Notes: generated by a model not told the origin, from the letters alone. A stretch of 9,827 bases of DNA from Zymomonas sp. (GCA_027489105.1 JAIYAJ010000186.1:1-9827), one strand, 5' to 3'. Shown: positions 1 to 5,370, counted from the stretch's first letter. Numbers and translations: made by a program.

Positions 1-1
1 C

Positions 2-211
2 GATTATCTCGAATGCCGGAACGGGCGCTGGGCGATCGTCCATCGGCGCTCGGTCCATGACTGGGATCGCGTCGATCCGGTCGGGCGGACCATGGCCGAC
101 GCCGACGCGGTTCCGCCGAACAATCCCGATGCGCGCCTGCACCTCGCGACCCGCGACGCGCATGACCCCTCCTATGCCTTTCTCGGTGGCCATCTGACCC
201 GCTTCGATTGA
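2..211 (+). CDS. SnoaL/NTF2-like protein, 3' end only
   Basis: An open frame enters from the left edge and ends at TGA 209-211, giving the last 69 residues of a protein whose start is outside the window. The peptide opens DYLECRNGRWAIVHRRSVHDW. This resembles the final beta-strands of SnoaL-like (NTF2-fold) proteins, where a motif of the type 'R-x-G-x-W-x-I-x-H-R-x-x-x-x-D-W' closes the cone-shaped pocket. The tail (about residues 30-69) is polar and rich in Asp, Ala and Pro. Family assignment rests on this short motif and my memory of the family; the fold is used both by enzymes (isomerases, cyclases, dehydratases) and by proteins of unknown function, so no substrate can be named. The frame is uninterrupted up to its stop. 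Confidence 0.6.
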   Translation, partial: DYLECRNGRWAIVHRRSVHDWDRVDPVGRTMADADAVPPNNPDARLHLATRDAHDPSYAFLGGHLTRFD

Positions 212-308
212 CGCCGGGCCTCTCGCCCGCAGGAGCCCGCCCGCGCCGACGGAACCATCGCCTCCAACGGGCTTTGACTCCGCATTCGCAGGGGCAGGAG
301 AATAGAGC

Positions 309-588
309 ATGGCCGCGCGCTTACTGGCAGGGGCAGATCCGCCTCGTCCTCGTCTCGATTCCGGTCGAAATCTACAGCGCAACCGTCAGCAGCGCGCAGG
401 TCGCCTTTCATCAGGTGCACGAACCGAGCGGCAAGCGCATCCGCTACGAGAAAATCGTGCCGGGATTGGGGCCAGTCGACACCGACGATATCGTCAAGGG
501 TTTCGAGGTGTCGAAGGGCAGTTATGTCCTGCCCGAACAGGACGAAATCGACGCGGTGAAACTGGAGAGCAAGCGGACGCTCGAACTG
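309..588 (+). pseudogene. ku: Ku (NHEJ DNA-end-binding protein), frameshifted N-terminal remnant
   Basis: Bacterial Ku forms a ring around double-strand break ends and recruits LigD. An SD (AGGAG, 296-300) precedes ATG 309, which reads M-A-A-R. The Ku frame then continues only in another phase, from about 319: AYWQGQIRLVLVSIPVEIYS, then the 'FHQVHEPSGKRIRYEKIVPG' stretch, 'DTDDIVKGFEVSKG' and 'DEIDAVKLESKRTLEL'. These are the usual opening blocks of Ku. Joining the two phases needs two extra bases in the GC run at 315-320, so a 2-bp deletion in gcgcgcgc is the simplest explanation. Similarity stops after TLEL at 586-588, about 95 residues into a family usually near 250-300 aa. The next bases belong to LigD in a third phase. 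Both the frameshift and the missing DNA-ring and C-terminal parts argue for a dead gene. Confidence 0.85.
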
Positions 589-823
589 GGGATCGCGTGT
601 CGAGGATGTGCAGAAGCCGGACGGGCTGATCTTCGACTTCGATCCGGACGAAGATCTGGACTTCGCCGATGTGAAGAAGGCGGCACGCGAAATCCGGGCG
701 CTGCTGGCGGCCATCGGCCTCGTCGCCTTCGCCATTGCCGATGTCGACCGGTTGCTGAAGCGTGCCGCCGCGAAGAGGTTGAGGGGCTGGGGCATGGCGG
801 ATCAGGCCCTGCCCGATCTATGA
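587..823 (+). pseudogene. ligD: LigD remnant: polymerase-domain fragment joined to the LigD C-terminus
   Basis: LigD is the multidomain NHEJ ligase/primase-polymerase. Starting at TGG 587 the frame reads W-G-S-R-V-E-D-V-Q-K-P-D-G-L-I-F-D-F-D-P-D. This is the part of the LigD polymerase domain that carries the metal-binding Asp pair (here D-F-D). It continues through a helix (FADVKKAAREIRALLAAIGL) to about position 735. Where intact LigD would go on to the 'TGGKGLH' segment, the sequence jumps to ADVDRLLKRAAAKRLRGWGM and ends ADQALPDL at TGA 821-823, which resembles the extreme LigD C-terminus (the jump is in frame, the C-terminal assignment from memory). The ligase domain, most of the polymerase domain and the gene start are missing. 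There is no SD or start; GTG 608 could open a 71-residue frame but is not a plausible gene. Confidence 0.75.
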
Positions 824-851
824 TGCTCTGGCCGAGGAGAGGGGAGCCGCC

Positions 852-1190
852 ATGTTCGTAGCCGTCTATTGGTGGAAGGTTCACCCGGGCAAGGAGGAGC
901 AGTTCGTGCGCGCCTGGACGCGAGGCACCGACCTGATCCGCGAAATCTACGGGAGCTACGGCTCGCGCCTGCACCGCGATTCGGATGGGCGTTTCGTGGG
1001 CTATGCCGAATGGCCCGACGAGGCGACCTGGCGCTACGCCTTCGACCATAAAATGGCCTATGAGGAGCCGGAGATACGCCGGGCCTTCGAGGAGGCCGTC
1101 TGCGAGGTTCCCGCCGACGCCGATCCCATTTTCACGATGACCGTCGTCAGCGACCGGTTGATCACCCGGACCTCGCCCGCAACCGACTGA
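852..1190 (+). CDS. Small ABM-fold (antibiotic biosynthesis monooxygenase-like) protein
   Basis: A 112-residue soluble protein without signal peptide or membrane segment. A strong purine-rich SD (GAGGAGAGGGGA, 834-845) sits 6 bases before ATG 852. The N-terminal part, M-F-V-A-V-Y-W-W-K-V-H-P-G-K-E-E-Q-F, followed by a helix, then strands with 'YGSRLHRDSDGRFVGYAEW' and a second helix, has the order of the ABM dimeric alpha-beta barrel. In that family 'x-x-x-h-x-V-x-P-G-K-E-x-x-F' opens the domain. Members act as small monooxygenases, heme-degrading enzymes or stress-related proteins; nothing here identifies the substrate. It starts 28 bp after the dead LigD remnant, so it may once have been the last gene of that transcript. 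It now has no recognisable promoter of its own that I can defend. Confidence 0.7.
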   Translation: MFVAVYWWKVHPGKEEQFVRAWTRGTDLIREIYGSYGSRLHRDSDGRFVGYAEWPDEATWRYAFDHKMAYEEPEIRRAFEEAVCEVPADADPIFTMTVVSDRLITRTSPATD

Positions 1191-1285
1191 AGCTCCGGCC
1201 TTCCTGTTTCTGGCCTGTTTCCGGGTGTAGAGAAGTCGGCTGCATGTCGGGGCGGATGCTGCGTCCGAATGGCGGGGGCATCGAC

Positions 1286-1310
1286 AAGGGCTGCGCGATC
1301 CACAGCCCTT
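1286..1310. repeat. Inverted repeat, possible terminator of the ABM gene
   Basis: Perfect 8-bp arms AAGGGCTG (1286-1293) and CAGCCCTT (1303-1310) with a 9-base loop lie in the 195-bp gap between the ABM gene and the lipoprotein gene. No T-run follows on the plus strand, so intrinsic termination is uncertain. The hairpin could also protect a 3' end. The rest of 1191-1285 shows nothing I can name. Confidence 0.4.
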
Positions 1311-1313
1311 CGC

Positions 1314-1349
1314 ACAAAAGAAAACGGGCGCCCCTTTCGAGGCGCCCGT
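1314..1349 (-). terminator. Rho-independent terminator of the lipoprotein gene
   Basis: Read on the minus strand, ACGGGCGCC pairs perfectly with GGCGCCCGT across a short loop (stem at 1325-1333 and 1341-1349 on plus coordinates), followed at once by TTTTCTTTT (1316-1324). It lies 37 bp past the stop codon at 1386-1388. A GC-rich stem plus a U-tract is the classic form. Confidence 0.85.
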
Positions 1350-1385
1350 CCTGTCAGTAATTCCGGTCCGCAGCGGACCTGGAGA

Positions 1386-1619
1386 TCACTTCGCGTCCTG
1401 AACGGCGTCAGCAGCTTCTTCAGCGGCATCGGCCTTGTTCTCGAGCGCGCTCTCGACAGCCTCGTTCGAGGCATAGTCGGCGGCGTTCTCGAGCGCGTCA
1501 GCCTGGTTCTCCAGGGCGGCGGTGGTGTTGTCAGCGGCGTTTTCGGCCGGAGTTTGCTTGTTGCAGGCGGCCAGTGCGATCAGACCAGCAGCAACGACGA
1601 CGACGCTCAGCTTCTTCAT
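1386..1619 (-). CDS. Small alanine-rich lipoprotein with coiled-coil-like repeats
   Basis: A 77-residue protein starting at ATG 1619. It begins MKKL and has a hydrophobic stretch (residues 4-17) ending in the lipobox L-A-A-C, with Cys19 the expected lipid-attachment site. An SD (GGGAG) lies 8 bases before this ATG; a longer start at 1634 lacks one, so I chose 1619. The mature part is almost wholly Ala, Glu, Asp and Asn, with repeating units of the type A-L-E-N-x-A-D-A-x-E-x-A-A-D (about residues 34-47 and 57-70), which should form an amphipathic helix. Asp follows few bases after Cys (Cys-Asn-Lys), so outer-membrane sorting is likely but not certain. I do not recognise a named family; small 'NAAD' lipoproteins of unknown function are common in this group. 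It has its own promoter and terminator, so it is probably monocistronic. Confidence 0.8.
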   Translation of the reverse strand: MKKLSVVVVAAGLIALAACNKQTPAENAADNTTAALENQADALENAADYASNEAVESALENKADAAEEAADAVQDAK

Positions 1620-1673
1620 TCGAGCAGCTCCCAAAGCTTTTTAACGGCCGGCTCGAACGCCGTACCTCGGGCT

Positions 1674-1701
1674 GACATAACGTCGAAGACAAGAGCGTCA
1701 A
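1674..1701 (-). promoter_or_regulatory. Candidate sigma-70 promoter of the lipoprotein gene
   Basis: On the minus strand TTGACG (1696-1701) matches the -35 consensus at 5 of 6 bases. It is followed after 16 bp by TATGTC (1674-1679) as a weak -10. A start near 1667 would give a leader of about 48 nt. The -10 match is only 3 of 6. Confidence 0.45.
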
Positions 1702-1745
1702 CGGAAAATCGACATGAATCCAAGGCTTAAAAGGTAACGACGTCC

Positions 1746-1788
1746 GTAACGAAAATCCCGAAAGGGACGGATTTCATAGGGTCGTTAC
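1746..1788 (-). terminator. Possible Rrf2-gene terminator, nested inverted repeats
   Basis: Outer arms GTAACGA (1746-1752) and TCGTTAC (1782-1788, overlapping the Rrf2 stop codon) enclose AAATCC (1753-1758) and GGATTT (1769-1774). A central TCCC-GAAA-GGGA hairpin is an alternative pairing. On the minus strand the inner stem is followed by TTTTCG. The stem is weak and imperfect, so termination is only suggested. Confidence 0.4.
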
Positions 1789-2198
1789 AGGTCCAGCTGT
1801 TCTGCCAAAGACAGTCGATCCAGAATATTCGCCGTCTCGTCCCGCACGGACAACATGACGGCGCGCAACCGACACTTGGCCTCGTCTATGCAATGGTCGC
1901 AGGGCGTGTATGCGAGACGGGCGGCGCAGGGCACCAATGCCAGCGAGCCCCGCGTGGCCCGGACGATGTCGCCATAGGTGATTTCGGCCGGCGGCCGTGA
2001 CAGCCAATAGCCACCCTCCTTGCCGCGCATCGTCTCGACGAAACCGGCCCGCTTCATCTCCGACAGGATGACCGTCAGGAATTTGCCGGGGATATTCTGT
2101 TCGTCGGCGATCTCGGCGAGTTGAATCGGCCCCTGGCCATAACGGTCCCCGAGATGGAGCAAGGCGCGTATCGCATATCGCGTTCTCTGTGACAGCAC
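1785..2198 (-). CDS. Rrf2-family transcriptional regulator (probable Fe-S sensor)
   Basis: A 137-residue regulator starting at GTG 2198, with AGAGGG about 8 bases upstream. The opening MLSQRTRYAIRALLHLGDRY is the standard start of Rrf2 proteins, followed by the winged helix-turn-helix (about residues 1-80: 'IQLAEIADEQNIPGKFLTVI' recognition region, then 'R-G-K-E-G-G-Y-W-L' wing). The C-terminal part holds four cysteines with spacing C-x8-C-x2-C-x5-C (from LVPC to EAKC). In IscR, RirA and NsrR a three-Cys cluster in this region binds an Fe-S centre. By analogy this protein may sense iron, redox state or nitric oxide, or sulfur status as in the Rrf2 regulators found near cysteine genes. That is inference; the sequence does not give the signal. 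The next gene on the same strand is the lipoprotein, but a separate promoter makes co-transcription unnecessary. Autoregulation is usual in the family. Confidence 0.88.
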   Translation of the reverse strand: MLSQRTRYAIRALLHLGDRYGQGPIQLAEIADEQNIPGKFLTVILSEMKRAGFVETMRGKEGGYWLSRPPAEITYGDIVRATRGSLALVPCAARLAYTPCDHCIDEAKCRLRAVMLSVRDETANILDRLSLAEQLDL

Positions 2199-2243
2199 GG
2201 CCCGACCCTCTGAAGATTGCGATCCATGTAGGCAAAGCCAACG

Positions 2244-2271
2244 ATAATGGAAGAGTAGAGTTAGTAGACAA
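2244..2271 (-). promoter_or_regulatory. Candidate promoter of the Rrf2 gene
   Basis: On the minus strand TTGTCT (2266-2271) and CATTAT (2244-2249) are separated by 16 bp in an AT-richer patch. This would place the transcript start about 40 bases before GTG 2198. I see no convincing dyad for an autoregulatory operator. Confidence 0.4.
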
Positions 2272-2320
2272 AGCCGATGGCGACGTTCGACCTGTCCGCA
2301 GGGGATGCGTATATGCCCGC

Positions 2321-2349
2321 TTGCGTCCGGCCGGGGCTTTGCCTATGGA
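2321..2349 (+). promoter_or_regulatory. Weak candidate promoter for tRNA-His
   Basis: TTGCGT (2321-2326) and TATGGA (2344-2349) are 17 bp apart and would give a leader of about 20-25 nt. An alternative pair is TTCGAC (2286-2291) and TATATG (2310-2315) with an 18-bp spacer. Each box matches the consensus only at three or four positions, so the choice is not settled. Confidence 0.25.
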
Positions 2350-2377
2350 GCGGCCCACATGGCGTCCCGGCGCCCGT

Positions 2378-2455
2378 GGCGATCGTAGTTCAATTGGTTA
2401 GAGCACCGGTTTGTGGTACCGGAAGTTGCGGGTTCAAGTCCCGTCGGTCGCCCCA
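2378..2455 (+). tRNA. tRNA-His, anticodon GTG, with encoded G(-1) and CCA
   Basis: The cloverleaf closes throughout. The acceptor stem is G(-1) at 2378 plus GCGATCG (2379-2385), paired with CGGTCGCC (2445-2452) including one G-T wobble; CCA is encoded at 2453-2455. TA at 8-9 precedes the D-stem GTTC/GAGC. The anticodon stem CCGGT/ACCGG encloses TTGTGGT with GTG as anticodon. The T-arm is GCGGG-TTCAAGT-CCCGT with one wobble. The extra 5' G pairing with the discriminator C73 is the identity mark that histidyl-tRNA synthetase uses. It lies alone between two protein genes that point away from it. Confidence 0.97.
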
Positions 2456-2486
2456 CCTTTTCAAACATGCAGCAGCCATCCGGTCG

Positions 2487-2502
2487 GGCACCTCCCGGTG
2501 CC
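2487..2502 (+). repeat. Short hairpin downstream of tRNA-His
   Basis: GGCACC-TCCC-GGTGCC forms a perfect 6-bp stem with a tetraloop, 31 bases after the tRNA. It may mark the 3' end of the tRNA transcript, but no T-run follows. The rest of 2456-2550 shows nothing else I can name. Confidence 0.4.
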
Positions 2503-2560
2503 GCTGAGCCGTGCGTTGTACCAGGCCGCTTTGGGCTAGCCATCCGAGCTGAACAATTAT

Positions 2561-2599
2561 ATTACCTCAAATCGTAATAGAATTACGTGAGGTTGTAAT
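2561..2599 (+). promoter_or_regulatory. Tandem operator-like dyads over the dehydrogenase start
   Basis: Two copies of ATTAC-N8-GTAAT (2561-2578 and 2582-2599) are offset by exactly 21 bp, two helical turns. The second copy covers the SD (GAGG, 2589-2592) and the first two bases of ATG 2598-2600. Overlaid is a larger palindrome: ACCTCA (2564-2569) with TGAGGT (2588-2593), and CGTAAT (2573-2578) with ATTACG (2582-2587). The block is AT-rich in otherwise GC-rich DNA. It looks like a two-dimer repressor site; the same pairing in RNA would hide the SD. A possible -10 (AATTAT, 2555-2560) lies just upstream. The regulator is unknown. Confidence 0.6.
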
Positions 2600-3647
2600 G
2601 ATCGCTCCCTGGTTCCTTCCCGATTTCGACGATCACGAGGGCGTGCACCTCTTCCGCGACGCGGCGTCCGGGCTGACGGCGGTCATTGCGGTGCACTCGA
2701 CTCATCTCGGGCCGGCGGCTGGCGGCACGCGCTTCTGGCACTATGCCGATCCGGCCGAGGCGATCACCGATGTGCTGCGTCTGTCGCGGGGCATGAGCTT
2801 CAAGAACGCCATGGCTGGCCTGCCGATGGGTGGCGGCAAGGCGGTGATCCTGGCCGATCCCCTCCGCACCAAGACCCCCGAGATGCTGGCGGCCTTCGGC
2901 CGTGCGGTCGATTCGCTCGGCGGACGCTATGTCACCGCCGAGGATGTCGGCATGTCGGACGCCGACATGGTCGCGATCTCGCGCGAGACGAAGCATGTTT
3001 CGGGGCTGCCCGTGGCAGCGGGCAATGCTGGCGGCGACCCCGGCCCGACGACCGCGCTGGGCGTCTATCTGGGCGTACGTGCGGCGATCGAGCGCGGGCT
3101 GGGCAAGAGCGACCCGCGCGGGGTGCATGTCGCGATCCAGGGCGTGGGCAGCGTCGGCGGTGCGCTGGCGCGGTTGCTGGCGGCAGACGGCGCCCGGCTC
3201 ACCCTGGCAGATGCCGATGCGAAGCGTGCCCGCGCACTGGCCGACGAGCTGGGCGCGGAGCTGGTTTCGACCGGCGAGATCATGACGGTCGAGGCCGATG
3301 TGCTCAGTCCCTGCGCGCTTGGCGCAGTGCTCGACGAGCGCAGCATCGCAGCGTTGCAGGTCGGGATCGTCGCAGGTGCTGCCAACAACCAGCTGGCCAC
3401 CCCCGCCGATGCCGATCGCATCCACGCTCGCGGCATTCTCTATGCGCCCGACTATGTGATCAACGCGGGCGGCATCATCAACGTCGCGCTCGAATATCTG
3501 GGTCAGGGCAACCGCGCCGAGGTGGAGGCGCGGGTGGCGCATATTCCCGAACGGCTCGAGTCGATCTGGTCCGAAAGTACCGCCAGCGGCGTTGCAGCAG
3601 CAGTCGTTGCCGACCGCATGGCGATGCGGCTGATCGCCCGGGGCTGA
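2598..3647 (+). CDS. Leu/Phe/Val dehydrogenase (NAD-dependent amino acid dehydrogenase)
   Basis: The family catalyses reversible NAD-dependent oxidative deamination of a hydrophobic L-amino acid to its 2-oxo acid and ammonia in the cytoplasm. The 349 residues match the family length (about 345-430). Visible parts are the G-P-A-A-G-G-T-R substrate loop (39-45), Lys69 in SFKNAMAG and the catalytic Lys81 in LPMGGGKAVI, Asp116 in TAEDVG (second catalytic residue), and the Rossmann G-V-G-S-V-G at 182-187. 'CALGAVL' and 'GAANNQL' of the NAD domain follow, then 'YAPDYVINAGGIINV'. All key residues are present. The pocket does not tell me whether leucine, valine or phenylalanine is preferred. SD GAGG lies 5 bases before ATG 2598. 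The gene stands alone, convergent with a permease, and is preceded by a tandem operator, so it is probably controlled by amino acid or carbon supply. Confidence 0.92.
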   Translation: MIAPWFLPDFDDHEGVHLFRDAASGLTAVIAVHSTHLGPAAGGTRFWHYADPAEAITDVLRLSRGMSFKNAMAGLPMGGGKAVILADPLRTKTPEMLAAFGRAVDSLGGRYVTAEDVGMSDADMVAISRETKHVSGLPVAAGNAGGDPGPTTALGVYLGVRAAIERGLGKSDPRGVHVAIQGVGSVGGALARLLAADGARLTLADADAKRARALADELGAELVSTGEIMTVEADVLSPCALGAVLDERSIAALQVGIVAGAANNQLATPADADRIHARGILYAPDYVINAGGIINVALEYLGQGNRAEVEARVAHIPERLESIWSESTASGVAAAVVADRMAMRLIARG

Positions 3648-3657
3648 GCGCTCAGCC
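3642..3657. repeat. Perfect 16-bp palindrome containing both convergent stop codons
   Basis: GGCTGAGCGCTCAGCC is its own reverse complement. It contains the TGA of the dehydrogenase (3645-3647) and the TGA of the permease (TCA at 3652-3654 on plus), only four bases apart. In RNA either strand could fold as a 6-bp stem with a GCGC loop. There is no T-run, so it is at best a weak bidirectional terminator. Confidence 0.7.
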
Positions 3658-4560
3658 GAGAGTCGCAGCGCTTGCGCGCCGCAGGCGCTGCTCTCGCCAG
3701 ACGGTGTAGAGCCCGCTGGCGGCGATAAGTGCGGCGCCGGCCAGCGTGCTGGGGCCGGGCACCACCGACCAGATCAGCCACCCCAGCAGTGCGGCCCAGA
3801 CGATCTGCGCATAGTCGAACGGCACGAGCGCGGCGATCGGGGCCGCTTGCAGTGCGCGGGTCATGCACAGCTGCGCGCCGGTGCCGGTGAGCCCGCCTGC
3901 GAGCAGCAGCCACCAGGTCGTCGGATCGTGGCGCCCGGTGAAGAAGGGCATCGCGATCGCACTGGCGACGAAGACGCTGACGAAGAACCAGAAGATGATG
4001 GCGCCGGCGGACTCGGTCGCCCCCATTTCGCGCACCGTCACATTCACGGCGGCATTGGCGAAGGCTGCGGCAATCGCGATCGCCACCCCTGTCAATGGCA
4101 GGTCCGACCCGCCGGGCCGCGCGACGATGATGACGCCTAAGAAGCCTATCGCGACGGCCGTCCAGCGATGCAGCCCGACATGCTCGCGCAGGAACATGGC
4201 CGAGAGGATGGTCGCGAAGGCCGGCGCGGAAAATCCGATGGCGACCGCGTCGGCCAGCGGCAGCAGCACCAGCGACTGGAAGAGCAGGCCGAGCGAGGCC
4301 AGCCCGATCAGCGCACGGAAGATATGCGCGCCCGGCCGCTTCGTCCGGATCGTGCCCACGCCGTCGGTCAGCCACAGCCAGGCGAGGATCGCCGGTATGC
4401 CGACCGCCGCGCGGAAGAACACCATCTCGACCGGACCGGCGCCATGATTGCCGGCCAGCTTCATCGCCGCGCTCATCAGCGCGAAGAAGGCGACGCCTGC
4501 CGAGCGCAGGGCGATCCCCCGGACGATGTCCTGCGGGCGCGAAGGGAGGGGCGGGTTCAT
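3652..4560 (-). CDS. DMT-superfamily permease with two EamA domains
   Basis: A 302-residue inner-membrane protein starting at ATG 4560. It has a short cytoplasmic N-terminus and about ten hydrophobic segments in two repeats of five. The first repeat covers roughly residues 15-147 ('AFFALMSAAMKLAG', 'EMVFFRAAVGIPAILAWLWL', 'DAVAIGFSAPAFATILSAMFL' followed by R-E-H-V, the usual end of an EamA half). The second covers about 155-288 ('GTGAQLCMTRALQAAP', 'VPFDYAQIVWAALLGWL'). The tail WREQRLRRA is positively charged, as expected inside. Members export metabolites, amino acids or drugs; the substrate cannot be read from the sequence. The position next to the amino acid dehydrogenase might suggest amino acid export, but the genes converge and do not share a transcript. 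No good SD is seen. Confidence 0.9.
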   Translation of the reverse strand: MNPPLPSRPQDIVRGIALRSAGVAFFALMSAAMKLAGNHGAGPVEMVFFRAAVGIPAILAWLWLTDGVGTIRTKRPGAHIFRALIGLASLGLLFQSLVLLPLADAVAIGFSAPAFATILSAMFLREHVGLHRWTAVAIGFLGVIIVARPGGSDLPLTGVAIAIAAAFANAAVNVTVREMGATESAGAIIFWFFVSVFVASAIAMPFFTGRHDPTTWWLLLAGGLTGTGAQLCMTRALQAAPIAALVPFDYAQIVWAALLGWLIWSVVPGPSTLAGAALIAASGLYTVWREQRLRRASAATLG

Positions 4561-4567
4561 TCCGTAG

Positions 4568-4586
4568 CGCGATGGTCGCTATCGCG
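4568..4586. repeat. Small inverted repeat at the EamA/ccmC divergent gap
   Basis: CGCGAT (4568-4573) and ATCGCG (4581-4586) are separated by 7 bases, 8 bases upstream of the permease ATG. It could be an operator for the permease, but short CG-rich dyads are expected by chance in such DNA. Confidence 0.25.
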
Positions 4587-4615
4587 ACGGCGCGCAAGGC
4601 TTCCCCGATGGACCA

Positions 4616-4644
4616 TTGCGGAGGACGCATTTGGTCCTTATCCC
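4616..4644 (+). promoter_or_regulatory. Weak candidate promoter of the ccm operon
   Basis: TTGCGG (4616-4621) and TATCCC (4639-4644), 17 bp apart, are the best pair in the 93-bp gap before ccmC. The predicted transcript start falls within a few bases of GTG 4654, which also lacks an SD. Both boxes match consensus at only three positions. Confidence 0.25.
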
Positions 4645-4653
4645 CATGCCGTC

Positions 4654-5370
4654 GTGCATATCTTCGCCAACCCCGCCCGCTTCCTGTCGATCGCGCGCCC
4701 GCTGACGTCCTGGCTGGGCTGGCCGGGGCTCGTGCTGATCACGGCTGGCATCGTCGGCGGCCTGTTCTTCACCCCGCAGGACTATCTGCAGGGACAGAGC
4801 GTGCGGATCATGTACGTCCACGTGCCCGCCGCCTGGCTGGGGATGGCGGGGTGGAGCGGCATTGCCGTGTCCAGCCTGATGCAACTGATCTGGCGCCACC
4901 CGCTGGCGGCGGTCGCCGCGCGCGCCATTGCGGTGCCGGGTGCGCTGTTCAGTGCGATCTGCCTCGCGACCGGTTCGATCTGGGGGCGTCCGACCTGGGG
5001 CACCTGGTGGGAATGGGATGGCCGGCTGACCTCGATGCTCGTCCTGTTCTTCCTCTATCTCGGCTATATCGCCTTGTCGTCCGCCGGGGCCGAGCGCGGC
5101 AGCAACGATCGCATCTCGGCGATCTTCGGCGTGGTAGGCGCGGCCAATATCCCGGTGATCCACTATTCGGTCGAATGGTGGCGGACCCTGCATCAGGGGC
5201 AGAGCATTGGGTTGGCCGGGTCGAAGATCGATCCCTCGCTTCTCTGGCCGCTGCCGCTGACGACCCTCGGCTTCACCCTGCTGTTCGCTGCGATCGTCCT
5301 GATGCGGATGCGCGCGCTGCTGGCCGAGGCCAAGGTCGCTGCGCGGCTCAAGCGAATGGCATCCGAATGA
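4654..5370 (+). CDS. ccmC: CcmC, heme handling/export permease for cytochrome c maturation
   Basis: CcmC is an inner-membrane protein that loads heme onto CcmE on the periplasmic side. The 238 residues contain about six membrane segments, the tryptophan-rich WWD motif (W110 to D122: G-R-P-T-W-G-T-W-W-E-W-D) and the two expected heme-ligand histidines, H56 in YVHVPAAW and H170 in VIHYSVEWW. I chose GTG 4654 because the protein then begins M-H-I-F-A-N-P-A-R-F, the usual start of relatives. The frame is open far upstream, but that part has no homologous look and no ATG. No SD precedes the GTG (the only GGAGG is about 30 bases away). It is the first gene of the operon and its TGA overlaps the ccmD start as ATGA. 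ccmA and ccmB do not precede it. Confidence 0.95.
   Translation: MHIFANPARFLSIARPLTSWLGWPGLVLITAGIVGGLFFTPQDYLQGQSVRIMYVHVPAAWLGMAGWSGIAVSSLMQLIWRHPLAAVAARAIAVPGALFSAICLATGSIWGRPTWGTWWEWDGRLTSMLVLFFLYLGYIALSSAGAERGSNDRISAIFGVVGAANIPVIHYSVEWWRTLHQGQSIGLAGSKIDPSLLWPLPLTTLGFTLLFAAIVLMRMRALLAEAKVAARLKRMASE

Noticed and set aside
208..861. A 217-codon open frame from TTG 208 through the Ku segment
   Set aside because: Only about positions 319-588 resemble Ku. The part before is non-coding in character and the part after is an out-of-frame reading of LigD. No SD precedes TTG 208.
2378..2460. tRNA-His as an integration (att) site
   Set aside because: I found no repeat of the tRNA 3' end elsewhere in the window and no integrase. 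The neighbouring genes look like ordinary chromosomal genes.
2456..2461. CCTTTT after the tRNA as a terminator
   Set aside because: Only four T residues and no stem of its own immediately before them, apart from the tRNA T-arm and acceptor.
2583..3542. A 319-codon minus-strand frame opposite the dehydrogenase
   Set aside because: Low-complexity antisense of a well-recognised enzyme; no start signal.
3503..4630. A 375-codon minus-strand frame overlapping the permease
   Set aside because: The translation is Arg/Ala-rich without any family features, and the EamA frame in the same stretch is clearly the gene.
4168..4653. Upstream extension of ccmC
   Set aside because: The open frame continues upstream, but it runs antisense through the permease gene and its translation has no CcmC likeness; GTG 4654 gives the expected N-terminus.
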